From assembly GCF_000372725.1 (NCBI RefSeq), contig NW_005197273.1, forward strand, positions 400,395-464,394: a stretch of DNA of 64,000 nucleotides. The letters run 5' to 3'. Source of the DNA: Emiliania huxleyi CCMP1516 (Eukaryota; Haptophyta; Isochrysidales; Noelaerhabdaceae). Below, piece after piece: positions 20,161 to 30,559 of the stretch (within the stretch, counting starts at the first letter, position 1; every line of letters starts with the position of its first letter). A program made the translations under genes and the position numbers. Under the pieces are notes generated by a model that worked only from the letters and a program-made list of their open reading frames with translations, did no database searches and had not been told where the DNA came from.

Positions 20161-20877
20161 ATGGAGGGCGGGAGCGACGGGGATGGTGACGGTGACGGTG
20201 GCGAGGGAGAGGAAGGGGGTCCATTAACACCAGACAGCGAGAGGGGCGGGGAGGAAAGGGGGAGAGAGGAAACCCCACGGCGATGCCAGAAGCGGCAGGG
20301 GCACGATGAACAGGTAGACAACGGCCAAGGCGATGGCGAGGACGAGGAGACACGGGACGACGGCAGGCGAGACGAGGAGGACGGAGGCGAGGGCAGAGAC
20401 AGCGCCGCAGTCGACAGAGGCGACAACGATGGAGAGGGGGAGGGAACGACAACGCGCACAGAGGATGAGGATATAAACTGGGACGACGCAGCGGAGGGGA
20501 TAGACGAGGGAATCGAGGGACCGGAGGGCTTTCGCGACAGCGACGATGACGACGAAGGCAGGGGAGGAGACGGAGGGGCGACACGCAGGAGGAGCGAAAT
20601 CGCGAACGGCCCGAGCAGAGAGGGCGACGGCGGAGCACGAGGGGGCAACGGAGACGCCTCGGCTGCGCCACGGTATGGCCTGCTAGACGATTACCCCAAG
20701 ACGGGCGAGTTCACGACCTCGGCGATGGCAGAGGGCGCGATTGAAGGGGAGGCTACTATGTACGAGATGCCTTCTTCTCATGCCACGGACTATGCATTCT
20801 CGCGCTTCCACAAAGCAGAAGCTGTGATTGACCCAGATCCGCTGCTAGCGCTCGGTGCGAGCGCTGCCACCGTCTAG
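20161..20877 (+). CDS. Acidic low-complexity protein, function unknown
   Basis: The frame from the ATG at 20161 gives 238 residues. The first two thirds are Gly/Glu/Asp/Arg repeats typical of GC-rich simple sequence, including the acidic run DSDDDDEGRGGDGG. The last 65 residues are non-repetitive and look like real protein (YGLLDDYPKTGEF, MYEMPSSHATDYAFSRFHKA). I do not recognise a family. An AT-rich downstream stretch with TTATTTATG at about 21012 may be 3' untranslated. Confidence 0.5.
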   Translation: MEGGSDGDGDGDGGEGEEGGPLTPDSERGGEERGREETPRRCQKRQGHDEQVDNGQGDGEDEETRDDGRRDEEDGGEGRDSAAVDRGDNDGEGEGTTTRTEDEDINWDDAAEGIDEGIEGPEGFRDSDDDDEGRGGDGGATRRRSEIANGPSREGDGGARGGNGDASAAPRYGLLDDYPKTGEFTTSAMAEGAIEGEATMYEMPSSHATDYAFSRFHKAEAVIDPDPLLALGASAATV

Positions 20878-20879
20878 GA

Positions 20880-21570
20880 CGTATAGTCGTGGAGCACCCG
20901 CGCCGGGTGGCTGGGGAGCCTATCTCACCAAAAGCACAACCCCGGACCAAGAGAGCACGCACACAACATAGGACCTGTTCCTTTTTACCCATCTCCAGTA
21001 GAGGTGTCTGTTTTATTTATGTATTAGGGAGTGGACATCACTAGGGTCCCCAGACCTGTGTGCTGTGAGGTCTGTTTGTGTGGAAGCCTAAGCGTGTGCG
21101 GCCAGGCCGACGTAGCTGTCGCAGGAGGTGGTGGTCACCAGCGGTCAGCAATACCGCAGAGCCGCGCACGCGGCTCACCACTCACACTTGCTGGGCACCG
21201 ATCTTCGGGTTCAGATGACCATCCCTCTGCAGAAGAGGGACGAGGGACGCCTCACGATACTACAGAGGGCCGAGACCGGGGCGATTCCGCACGGTCAGAC
21301 CACTCTCATCCCTACCACAGTAGCTCGACTCGTCCCGCGCTGGAGCGAGCGGCCGCGCGTGAGCAGAGCTCGCGCGGCGCCACGCCCCCGCAATTAGGAC
21401 GACCGCGAGCGCAGCAAGGGCGACGAGGGCGACTCCCGCGGCCGCTATCCACGCCGCCAGAGGCTGCTCCCCCGGGCCAGGCCCGCTCGGCTTGGCGAGG
21501 AGAGCCGTGGGCACCATGGAGCCTCTGCTGCTCCGGGGCGGGGGCACGTTCTTCCTGTGTGTCACCTCGC
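20880..21570. other. No confident gene
   Basis: The minus strand at about 21390-21500 has a single hydrophobic, membrane-like segment (AAWIAAAGVALVALAALAVV) followed by Arg-rich sequence, but no clear start or partner exon. The rest is unassigned. Confidence 0.4.
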
Positions 21571-21574
21571 AACA

Positions 21575-21655
21575 GAAAGAAAGAAAGAAACTGAACAACC
21601 CAAGGGAGGGATGGAGGACGGCACGCCGCCACCACGCGGCCAAGGTACGAATTCT
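21575..21655 (-). repeat. Dispersed repeat family G, copy in reverse
   Basis: Its reverse complement contains CCATCCCTCCCTTGGGTTGT followed by TTTCTTTCTTTCTTTC, as at 26495-26540 and 58995-59045. Confidence 0.75.
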
Positions 21656-21695
21656 TTTGTCGCTGAGGAGCCAGCTTCGCTCGGTGGTGAGCTAT

Positions 21696-24205
21696 ATGAA
21701 GCGAGTTCGAAACCGGACCTTCAAGCAGCAAACCAAGCAGCCGCCCGAGCCAAAGTACCAGCGGATGGCCGACATCGTGCGCGAGAGCATCGAGGCGCGC
21801 CGCCGCGCCGAGGCCGAGGCGGCGGCGTCAGCCGAGGCGGCGGCGGCAGCTGCAGCTGCTGCTGAGGCTGTGGCTGAGCATGGCGGCGCGGGCACAAACG
21901 GCGCGGCGGGCGCGGCGCACGCGCCGCAGCAGAACGGCGACGCCGGCGCGGAGAGGAGCAAAGCTGCCGCCGAGGCGGCTGCGGCGGCGGCGGTGGCGGC
22001 CGAAGCGAAGAGAGAGGAGGAGAGGCGGAGGGCGGAGGAGGTGCCGTCGGAGGAGTACATTGCGGAGATGCAGGAGGATCTGGACGCGCTTAAGAAGAAG
22101 AAGAGCCTCCTCTACTTCAAGCTCAAGGAGATCCTCAAGCTCGAGAAAGAGAAGCAGGCGCGGGGGCACGCAGCCTCCCCCCCTAGCGTCCCTCCTCTCC
22201 CCTCTCGTCGCTCCCTCCCTCCCTCCCTCCCTCCCTCCCTCCCTCCCTCCCTCCCTCCCTCCTCCTCTCCCTCCTCTCCCCTCTCTCTGTCCACCTCGAG
22301 ACTCCCTCCCCGCCCGCCCGCCCTCCCTCCCCTCCCCACGCCCCCCCGGCCCCCGCCTCGCAGGAGCAGTCCAAGGCGGCGGAGGAGGCGCGGCGGGCAG
22401 AGGAGGAGGCGGCCGCGGAGGCTCGCGGCGGCGGCCGGCGCTCCAACACCCGACCGGAACTTTCCGCGACCCTTCTCGGAGCCTTCCGGGTAGGCAGCCG
22501 CGGCGGCGGGCGGCGTGGTGGACAGCGCTGCCGAGGGCGTCACCGACGAGCAGGTGGACGACTCACACACACACCGCTCACCCACGCGCACCGGGCCTTG
22601 CACTTTGAATGCCGCGGGGCTCCTGTCGTCTAGACGTGGAGTCGCGAGGGACCAGCCTGGCCCTCGCCCCACCTCCCACCTCGTGTGTGTGTGTGGAGAA
22701 GGTTACCTCACCCTTGCCTCAGGCGGACGACGTGTCTTTGTCGTCCGAGGCGCCGGACCACCATCTAGCTAGAGGCGCGGCGAGGGGGGGCAAGGATCGA
22801 CCGCGCTGCGGCGGCGGCGGCTACGGAGGCGGCGGCTACGGAGGCGGCGGCTGCATCACGGGCAGGTCGCCGCTGGCGTGTACTGCGGGCGCTGTCTCGC
22901 ACACGCCAGGCCTGCGAGAGAGAGAGCCGAGAGACAGCCGAGGGAGAGCCGGGGCAGAGCCGGGGCAGAGCCGAGAGACAGCCGAGAGACAGCCGAGAGA
23001 GATCTCGCAGGTTTCGCCCTTCCCCCCCCCCCCGGGGGGGGCGGGGCTGTACTAGCACTGTTCGACTCGGTCACACTGACCCGCAGCAGCTGGGGCTCTG
23101 CCTCACACCCCTGCGACTGCGACGTCTCAGCCCTGGCCTCTTCTAGGCCCGCCCGCGGCCCGGCTCGAGCTCGGAGGCGGTGGCGGCTACGGCGGAGGAG
23201 GGGGGGCAGGCGCGTATGCGCACGGCGGCGCACACGGGCGCTTCATGCAGCCTCGCCCCTCGTGTGGCGGCGATCGGCCGACGTGCGGCGGCGGCACGTA
23301 CTGCGACGGCGGGGGGAGGGGCCGGTGGGCTGCTCGCCCGCCCCAGCCCTGTTCACGACCATGGAGCGAGACTGACTTTATTGCGACCCCTCACCCCTCA
23401 TCCCTCACCCCTCACCCCTCACCCCTCACCCCTCACCCCTCACCCCTCACCCCTCACCCGTCACCGCTCACAGCTGTTGTGTACAGAGGTCTCACAAGTG
23501 GCGTGCGTCGCAACTTGCGCACGGAGTCTGAGAGGAGGGTGTGCGCGGCATGGCCCAAGTAGAGCCGTAAGTGGCGAAGCGCTTATAGCTTTTTGACCCA
23601 TGGGGGCTCGTGCAAAATTATCCAGGGTTTACACTTTTTATTTAGCAGACCACGCGGGCCGGACTGACTGCTCACTCACCGAGCACGAAGACCTTGACCG
23701 CTGCGTAGCACGCCTCGGGCTCGTGCTTGTAGCACCAGTGTCCCGCGCGCGGCACGCCGACCACGACCCCCCCCCTCCTTGGCGCGCAGCTTATCGAGTT
23801 GCCCCCCTGTGTTGGACATGGTGTTCTTCTCCTCGCCGTAGATGTAGCACAATGGGCTGCCTTGGCGAGGGAGGCCTCAAAAAAGAGGCCCTGGCTGCCA
23901 GTGCCTTCCCCCCCGCCCGGGGGAAAGACCGTCTTGAGGGGCGTGAAGTCACGGGCAGGCCCCACCTCTCCCGCCCCCTCCTTGCCCGGCATGGGGGGCG
24001 GCCCGCCCGCCCGGCAGAGCCACTTCTCGCCAGCGATGGCGCGAGGGGGGATGGACCTGTACCGCGGCGGCGGAGGAGGAGGGGGGTACGGCGGGAAGGG
24101 CGACGGCGGCGGCTACGGCAAGGGCGGCGGGCACGGCATGGGAGGCGGCGACCCGATGTCTGCGCCCGGACAGCCGGGCGGCGGCGGCGGCGGAGGTCCC
24201 TCTCG

Positions 24206-24264
<59 letters not shown>

Positions 24265-24446
24265 CCCCCCCCCCACCCACCCCTTCCTCCCCGGGCGCAC
24301 GTGCTCACTGTTTGCAACCTCGGCTCGTAGGCTTCCCCGGGCCGCAGGGGTGGCAGGCCCAGGGGCGGCACGCGGGCCCCCCGCCGCACGAAGGGCCGCC
24401 GCCCCACCCGCACGGGTACGGCAAGCGGGGCTGGTGGGCGCGGTGA
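21696..24446 (+). CDS. Coiled-coil protein with Gly-Tyr-rich C-terminus, multi-exon
   Basis: Exon 21696-22157 encodes a basic head (KRVRNRTFKQQTKQPPEPKY), Ala/Glu coiled coil and LDALKKKKSLLYFKLKEILK. Introns 22158-22363 (GC-AG), 22421-22493 (GC-AG) and 22554-22722 (GT-AG) join further Glu/Ala coiled coil to VVDSAAEGVTDEQ, then ADDVSLSSEAPDHH and CGGGGYGGGGYGGGG. Another GGY stretch is near 23170-23340, and exons 24036-24195 and 24331-24446 (GT-AG intron with a (CT)n run) give GGGYGGKGDGGGYGKGGGHG and a Pro/Gly-rich end with stop. The phases fit. GGY tails are common in RNA-binding proteins, but no RRM is present and I do not know the family. The exon limits between 22850 and 24036 are uncertain; one intron there holds an inverted copy of another gene's end. 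Confidence 0.6.
22618..22712 (+). repeat. Family C-related repeat forming most of an intron
   Basis: ACGTGGAGTCGCGAGGG, CCCACCTCCCACCTCGTGTG and GTGTGGAGAAGGTTACCT match, reversed, 55510-55603, and in part 4460-4540. It lies inside intron 22554-22722, whose flanks GTGGACGAC and GCGGACGAC form a near direct repeat. Confidence 0.75.
23385..23470. repeat. CTCACCC tandem repeat
   Basis: About eleven copies of ACCCCTC in a row, within the presumed intron of the coiled-coil gene. Confidence 0.9.
23478..23960 (-). pseudogene. Inverted 3' copy of the epoxide-hydrolase-like gene
   Basis: Read on the minus strand, the last 30 codons (VPRAGHWCYKHEPEACYAAV) and about 200 bp past the stop match 28405-28873 almost base for base. 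Upstream of the catalytic His region the coding sequence decays and is frameshifted (GGAAAGACCGTCTTGAGG against the intact CTCAAGACGCTCTTCC), and no nucleophile exon is present. It is a truncated, inverted duplicate sitting in a presumed intron of the coiled-coil gene about 4.4 kb from its source. The near-perfect match beyond the stop suggests a young segmental duplication rather than a retrocopy. Confidence 0.85.
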
Positions 24447-24990
24447 AGCCGGCACCGTCCACGGACTCGGCCGCGTCGCCCGCGACATGGCGGCACGCGC
24501 AGGATGGTGTACCAAAAGAATTTTCGTTACTCGACAGACAAGGCGCAGACCTTAGAAGCCGTCGTCCTCGCCACAAAAGCCGCCGTCTGAATATTCCCCG
24601 CTCCTCCGACACATCCGCCCCGCGGCCCGCGCCCGCCTCAAGCCCCCAAATTGCAACCAGAGCCACGAACAGGAACACAGAGACAGCCGCTCGCGAAGGG
24701 TGAGATGCATCTCAGAAGACCGCCTCGCTCCACGCTCGCGCTCGAGAGTACGAGAGGTCGAGATCTCGAGTCTCGAGACACTCACACGAGACACGAGAGA
24801 CTCGGTGCTTCCCATCTCATCAATCCAGATCAATTGATCTAGATCCCAGTCTCGAGCGCACCCTGCCGCGCCACGTCAACTGCCCAGGCAGCACGAGTGG
24901 GAGTGCGCACCGCGCCGCGGCGCTGCGTCTCCTCCTACCTCGCTCCACCGCGGCTTCCGCCACCACTGCTGCACCCACCCTCCCTCGCTA
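24447..24990. other. No gene recognised
   Basis: GAGATC/CTCGAG-rich sequence at 24740-24860; nothing else supported. The RCC1 gene's stop lies just beyond. Confidence 0.4.
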
Positions 24991-24995
24991 GCTAA

Positions 24996-26400
24996 CTACC
25001 GCTGCGCCCACGCCTCGACCTTCTTGGGCAGCAGCTGGTTCGACAGGTCCTCTCCGTGGCCGAGGCCGCCCTCGCCCTGGCCCCAGGTAAAGACGGCGCC
25101 GTTGGCGGTGCGGGCGAGGCTGTGGTCCTCTCCAGCTGACACAGCGACGACGCGCTGGCCAGCAAAGGCCTCGACCTTCTTGGGCAGCAGCTGGCTCTGC
25201 TCGTCGCCATGGCCCAGCTTGCCAAAGCCTCCCCAGCCCCAGCTCCAGAGAGCGCCGTCAGCAGTGAGGGCGAGGCTGTGGTCGCCTCCAGCCGACACGG
25301 CGACGACGCGCTGCCCAGCCAAGGCCTCGATCTTCTTGGGCAGCAACTGGCGCTGCTCGTCGCCGTGGCCCAACTGGCCCCCGCCTCCAAAGCCCCAGCT
25401 CCAGAGAGCGCCGTCAGCGGTGAGGGCGATGCTGTGCGCGGCTCCAGCCGACACACCGATGGCGCGCTGCCCCGCCAACGCCTCGACCTTCTTGGGCAGC
25501 AGCTGGCGCTGCTCGTCGCCGTGGCCCAGCTGGCTAGAGGCTCCATCGCCCCAGCTCCAAACGGCTCCGTCGGCGGTGAGGGCGAGGCTATGGACGTATC
25601 CAGCCGACACGGCGACGACGCGCCGCCCTACCAACGCCTCGATTCTCTCGGGCAGCAGCTGGGTCTGCCCGTCGCCGTGGCCCAACCGGCCCGCACCTCC
25701 ATCGCCCCAGCTCCAAACGGCGCCGTCGGCGGCGAGGGCGAGGCTGTGCAGAGACCCAGCCGACACGGCGATGACGCGCTGGACCGTCAAGGCCTCGATC
25801 TTCTCGGGCTGCCACTGGTGCTGCTCGTCGCCGTGGCCCAGCTGGCCGAACCTTCCAAAGCCCCAGCTCCAGACACTGCCGTTGGCAGCGAGGGCGAGGC
25901 TGTGGCCTGTTCCCGCCGACACGCTCACGACGCGCTCGCCACCCAGCGGGGAGGGGAGGCGGGTCGGCGTGTTCAGCCGCGCCACACCCTCGCCGTGCCC
26001 GAGCAGTCCCGGCAGCCAGCTCTCAGCCGTTCCGCACGACGCACGACAAGAGCCGCCCCTCGCCGTCGATGAAGAGGCTGCGCCGATAGCCTACCGCCGC
26101 CCTCGCCGGCGGGTTGGCCTCGCGCAGCAAAGCAGCGAAGCACAGCCACCGCACGGCGCAGCCCTCGCCCTCCGGCTGCGCCGGCAGCTCGAAGCCGCGC
26201 TCTTGCGCCCACAATCGGATGCCCTCCAGCGCAAGCGAGGCGTGGAAGAGGAGCGAGACGGCAGCGACGCGAGCGATGTTGGCGGGGCTGTCGCAACGAG
26301 AGATGACGCGTGCGAGAAGCTCAAGGGGCAGGTTGGTGAGGGGGCAGTGTGCGGCGGCGACGGCGGCGGCGGGGTGGACATCGCGAGAAAAGAATTTTAC
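24996..26400 (-). CDS. F-box-like / RCC1-repeat protein
   Basis: Reading down from about 26390, an F-box-like helix set (PLTNLPLELLARVISRCDSP, VSLLFHASLALEG) is followed by an ALLREANPPARAA linker and six to seven RCC1 blades of about 51 residues. Each blade carries VVAVSAG.HSLAL.ADGAVWSWG and GQLGHGD. Together they predict a seven-bladed propeller on an SCF adaptor, a common alliance in marine algae. The frame breaks once at 26030-26043, where the minus strand has the 7-mer TCGTGCG twice in a row; with one copy the F-box part joins the first blade (LLSCGTAESW). The blades after it are intact to the stop at 24996. The 5' end runs into repeat G, and no clear ATG is seen. Confidence 0.85.
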
Positions 26401-26479
26401 CCACGAAGAAAAAGAATTGCCAATGCGATTTTTGAAGGCAAACGGCGGCCCCCCCTGCTCCGCACTGGGCCGCTCGTGG

Positions 26480-26605
26480 TGGCCGCGTGTCGTCCTCCCA
26501 TCCCTCCCTTGGGCTGTCTGGTTTCTTTCTTTCTTTAAGGGCCGCTCGTTCTCCAACGCGCGTATTTTCTTTCTTTCCCGTATCGCGTGAAAAAAGAATT
26601 TCTGT
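26480..26605 (+). repeat. Dispersed repeat family G copy
   Basis: TCCCATCCCTCCCTTGGGCT then GTTTCTTTCTTTCTTT, matching 58995-59045 and the reverse of 21575-21655. It sits between two divergent reading frames and may carry their promoters. Confidence 0.75.
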
Positions 26606-27183
26606 TTCCAACGAGAAGCTTCACTGCCTTCTCTCCCCGGGCTCCTGCGCCCCCTCGAGTGTCGCCGACCAGCGCGGCGAATGCCGAGCCCGGCCGCCGC
26701 ATCAACCTTGTCCAGCGCGACTACGAGGCGCGGGCGGCGGCGCTCGATGCCAAGCCGCACGTGCAGGCATGGAACAACGGCTCGAGGGACGCCGTTTCCT
26801 CCGTGCTGCGCTCGTTTGGCACCGTGCGCAGCCTCGTTGTCGGGGCCTACGCGGAGGCGTCGGACGACCTGCACCAGCTGTTCGACTGTGTGGTGGAGTC
26901 GGCATCCAAGCAGCACTGGAGGCGGATCGGCGCGCGTAGCGCGAAGGAGGCGCGGTCCTACTTCGCTACGACGCTGCGGCGGGCGTGGGGCGTGCACTTT
27001 GCGCGCGAGTTCGCGCGGCACCGCATCCGACGCGTGGTGTTCGTGGGGGCCCCGCGGCGACAGCCGGGCAGGCCTCTCGCGACGGCCGATGGAGACTGGC
27101 CAGCGCTGTCGGCGGGCGAGTTTGCGGCGCACGCGCTGCGCGTAGGCGGCGCGTGGGCGGGCGGCCCGCCCGGCCGTCGGTGA
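26605..27183 (+). CDS. Unassigned ORF, possibly a 3' exon
   Basis: The frame has no ATG in its first half, so it is probably a terminal exon or a fragment. Residues after about 45 look like real protein: VQAWNNGSRDAVSSVL, VGAYAEASDDLHQLF, SASKQHWRRIGARSAKEARS and RRAWGVHFAREFARHRIRR. The Trp/Arg-rich spacing resembles sequence found in multi-copy families of dinoflagellates and haptophytes that may be mobile, but I cannot name it. It is divergent from the F-box/RCC1 gene across repeat G. Confidence 0.4.
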   Translation, partial: FPTRSFTAFSPRAPAPPRVSPTSAANAEPGRRINLVQRDYEARAAALDAKPHVQAWNNGSRDAVSSVLRSFGTVRSLVVGAYAEASDDLHQLFDCVVESASKQHWRRIGARSAKEARSYFATTLRRAWGVHFAREFARHRIRRVVFVGAPRRQPGRPLATADGDWPALSAGEFAAHALRVGGAWAGGPPGRR

Positions 27184-27446
27184 GCACCGGACGCGAGGGT
27201 CGGTCGGCTCTTAACTAGCTGTATATAGTCGCGATCTGCCGGCGTGCGTATGAGCTCACTAGCTAGAGCTCACACTAGAGGCCGTCATCGCATTCGCCTT
27301 CCTGGGACCCAGCGCTGACTTCTGACTGTCGTTGCTGTCTTTCCCCCTTCTCGACTGTCTGTGCTTGTGCGTCTTGGGTCGGGAGTTGTGCGTTTATGTG
27401 AGAGACGCACGCCCCACCACCCCTAGAGCTCTACCACCATCACCGC

Positions 27447-28674
27447 ATGTCGTGGCGGTTTGTGCGGCACGACCTGCTCGATCTGGCCGACGCGGGGACG
27501 ATCTGGGTCGCCGGACCATGTGACGCGGCCCATGCGATGTTTTTCTGCGCCGGATTCCCGTGCGACCACTCCTCGTTTGCACCGCTCGCCGCACGCTTCG
27601 CCGAAGTTGGCTGCCTTGTCGGCGTCGGGTGCATGCCTGAGTATGACCGGGAAGAAGGATGCCTCCGACCAGAGGGCTACGATTTGCCGCAGATCGGTCG
27701 CTGCTTTGGCCAAGCCGTCGCTGCGCTCCTCGGGCAGGCCACGGCCGCACCAAAGGTCACGCTCGTGGTGCATGATTGGGGCATCGCACCCGGCTTCTTC
27801 CACTCGAATGTGGTCGGGTGCGACAAGCTGGTCGTGTTTGACGTGCTCCCCGTCAATCCGAAGGCTCCGCGCCCACACATCCCTCGCACAAACCATCAAG
27901 AAACGAGAAGAGAGACCACCATTTCCAAACAGCCTATCCGGATGGTGCTCCCCCCGCACGCGTGCCCCCCCGATGCAAACTAAACACACGGCTTAGGTCG
28001 ACCCGCCCGACAGCGTCTACTACTCGCTATGCCACCTCAACTACCAGTCGATGTTCGCCACCTCGTTCCTCCTCTACCGCTACTCGAGGGCCCTCGGCTG
28101 GGCGTGGCTGCTAGGAGGTCAGGCGCTCTTCTTTGTCCTCCTCGGCAAGTGGCTCAACCCAGCCGGCCCGAAAGACGGCCACCGCGGCGGCAAGGGGCTT
28201 TGGTGGGTGTACGCCTCGGCCACGGGCGACCGCGCCAATGCCGTGGACAAGGAGAGCGGCGGCTCTCTCCCCATGACACCGTATCGGTGCGGCCAAACTC
28301 CACACACACTTCCTCTCTTGTCTCGCCCCCACGCCACAATACTCACGCCCGAAATCCCCCCCCCCCCCCCCCCCGCGCGCCCCGATCCGAGGTGCTACCC
28401 GTACTTCCACGCCCTCAAGACGCTCTTCCGCCCGGCGGAGGCGAAGGCACTGCAGCAGGGCCTCTCCTTCGACGCCTCCCTCGCCAAGCAGCCCATCTGC
28501 TACATCTACGGCGAGGAGAAGAACACCATGTTCCACACACGCGCGCAACTCGCTAAGCTGCGCGCCAAGGAGGGGTGCGTCGTGGTCGGCGTGCCGCGCG
28601 CGGGACACTGGTGCTACAAGCACGAGCCCGAGGCGTGCTACGCAGCGGTCAAGGTCTTCGTGCTCGGTGAGTGA
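27447..28674 (+). CDS. Epoxide-hydrolase-like alpha/beta hydrolase
   Basis: Three exons: 27447-27851, 27997-28286 and 28392-28674. GFPCDHSSFAPLA stands for the oxyanion GFP strand. VVHDWG carries the Asp nucleophile expected of epoxide hydrolases and haloalkane dehalogenases. A cap region with a likely membrane-near hydrophobic stretch (WAWLLGGQALFFVLLG) follows; YGEEKNTMFH could hold the acid, and AGHWCYKHEPE has the catalytic His. Intron 1 starts GTCAATCCG and the next exon starts GTCGACCCG; intron 2 starts GTGC and so does exon 3. Removal of both keeps phase. The gene's 3' end is duplicated, inverted, at 23478-23960. The substrate cannot be told. Confidence 0.85.
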
Positions 28675-28879
28675 GCAGTCAGTCCGGCCCGCGTGGTCTG
28701 CTAAATAAAAAGTGTAAACCCTGGATAATTTTGCACGAGCCCCCATGGGTCAAAAAGCTATAAGCGCTTCGCCACTTACGGCTCTACTTGGACCATGCCG
28801 CGCACACCCTCCTCTCAGACTCCGTGCGCAAGTTGCGACGCACGCCACTTGTGAGACCTCTGTACACAACGGCTGTGCC

Positions 28880-29530
28880 CACCGCCGCAGGCGAAGAAAA
28901 TTTTGAGGCAACCCTAATGATGGCACGTTATGGCACGGCCGACTTAGCCCACATAACTCGTGTGTCTCGCGCCTTGCGAACTCATAAGATCCGCTCACGG
29001 GGTTGACCCGTCTCCTCCAGATCGAGACGGACTTCATGAACGGCCGAGCAATATTTCTTCTTCAACATTAATTGATGCTTGTTGTTGCACGGCTGAGCCC
29101 CCCCCCCCCCCCCCCTCCCCCCCGCGCCCATTCCCTGCCATCTCCCGCCACACACTCCGTCAGAGCCCCTCCCCTCTTGCACAACAGGAATTTTGACAAT
29201 TAACCAGATACAACGTGATGGGCTTGCCCATCCCGGAGTGGTTCGACCCCACATAAACCCGAGACGGTGACGGGACGCTGTCGTACGATGATCTCAGGCC
29301 CAGTGAGGTAGTGCATCTGACTATCCCGGATCCTGCTGAACAAGTTCCTCTTCTCGATCGGTCACACCGCCATCGCCGTCGGGGAGAGGGGGGACGATAC
29401 TGCGTCAGCAGCGTGCACCTCGATCCTGTACCGTGTTTGTGATGACCCCCCCCCAATGAACACACCAGTGAGGGAGGGCGAGACGATCGAGGGGTCCCGT
29501 ACCACGCGGCGTCGACCGCTACTGTATCCA
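28880..29530. other. No gene recognised
   Basis: Holds a C-rich run at 29098-29123. Short frames only. Confidence 0.45.
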
Positions 29531-29601
29531 GTGCTCAAGTGCTCAAGACCGCCGATCTTTACTTATTAGACCACGGACGCGCGCGCGCGGTGGAGGCACA
29601 G

Positions 29602-30501
29602 ATGGCATCGCCTTCGCACGTTGCTCACCCACGGATATTCCTGTCAGGCGGAGCGCACCGTGTGCTGAAAACGTCGACGAATAGGACAAGGCCGCTCGTG
29701 TACAACCGCGTGCCGAAGGCGGCGTCGACCAGCATGATCGTTGTGCTGCAGCGTCTCGCCAGGCGCAACCACTTCGGCGTCACCAGCGCGCCAGCCATGC
29801 AATACTGGCCGCGACTGACGGAACTCAGGGCACGCCTCGAGTCGCTGCGGCCAGACCACTGCTACATCAACCACTGCTCGACCCTCGATGACTCGCGACG
29901 GCAGTGGCTGTGGATCAACATTGTCCGAGAGCCACTGGCGCACTACGAGAGTCTGCACTACTGGGAACGCCGCGGCCTGCGAGAGCGGGCCCGACTCCAA
30001 AAGCGCGACCCTGTGTGCGGTTGCGCACACCTCGAGTTGGCGCCGTGCTTGAGCGTGCGGCTGCAGCGCAAGTGTCCGATCCGCTTGTGGCAGCAGCGCA
30101 ACCTGTTCTGTGTGCCCGACGCCTCGTGGGCCGCGCATGAGAACGGGCCGCCACCGTGCAGCGTCGAGGAAGCACTGCAGATCGTGCAGCAGCAGTACCT
30201 CTTGGTGGGCCTGGCGGAGGAGTTCGACGTGACCCTGCGTGCTCTGGAGGCGCTGTTGCCACGATACTTTGCGGGCGCGAGCCAGATGCTGGCCGACGGC
30301 CCGATTGCCGCCAACGTTGGCTCCTCCAAGGCTGCGACGAGGTCGGCAGCCAAGAACCTGACTAGGCAGTACATTGAGCACGTGCTCGTGCACAACGCGA
30401 CGAACTATGCGGGCGAGCGGCTCTTCTACGAGGGCGTGCGACGCGTCTTCCGCGAGAAGCTCGCGGAAGCAAGTTTACACAGTCGTGCTTTCCTTAGTTG
30501 A
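29602..30501 (+). CDS. Heparan-sulfate 2-O-sulfotransferase-like protein
   Basis: The ATG at 29602 gives a 299-residue, intronless protein. LVYNRVPKAASTSM matches the 5'-phosphosulfate loop that binds PAPS in the HS2ST/uronyl 2-O-sulfotransferase family. NHCSTLDD follows where the family has its substrate strand, and WINIVREPLAHYESLHYW matches the 3'-phosphate-binding segment. A Cys cluster (CGCAHLELAPC, CPIRLWQQRNLFC) precedes QQQYLLVGLAEEFD, a hallmark of the family's C-terminal half. The product would move sulfate from PAPS to a polysaccharide in the Golgi. The N-terminus lacks the usual transmembrane anchor, so an upstream exon may exist. Confidence 0.88.
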   Translation: MASPSHVAHPRIFLSGGAHRVLKTSTNRTRPLVYNRVPKAASTSMIVVLQRLARRNHFGVTSAPAMQYWPRLTELRARLESLRPDHCYINHCSTLDDSRRQWLWINIVREPLAHYESLHYWERRGLRERARLQKRDPVCGCAHLELAPCLSVRLQRKCPIRLWQQRNLFCVPDASWAAHENGPPPCSVEEALQIVQQQYLLVGLAEEFDVTLRALEALLPRYFAGASQMLADGPIAANVGSSKAATRSAAKNLTRQYIEHVLVHNATNYAGERLFYEGVRRVFREKLAEASLHSRAFLS

Positions 30502-30559
30502 GAGCTTTCGTGAGCTGACTGCTTCAGACAGTAGCGGTAGGCTTCGCGTTTACGATTTG

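Noticed and set aside
26605-27183. Reverse transcriptase or other mobile-element gene
   Set aside because: No catalytic motif of any such family is present; similarity in spacing to multi-copy algal sequences is not enough.
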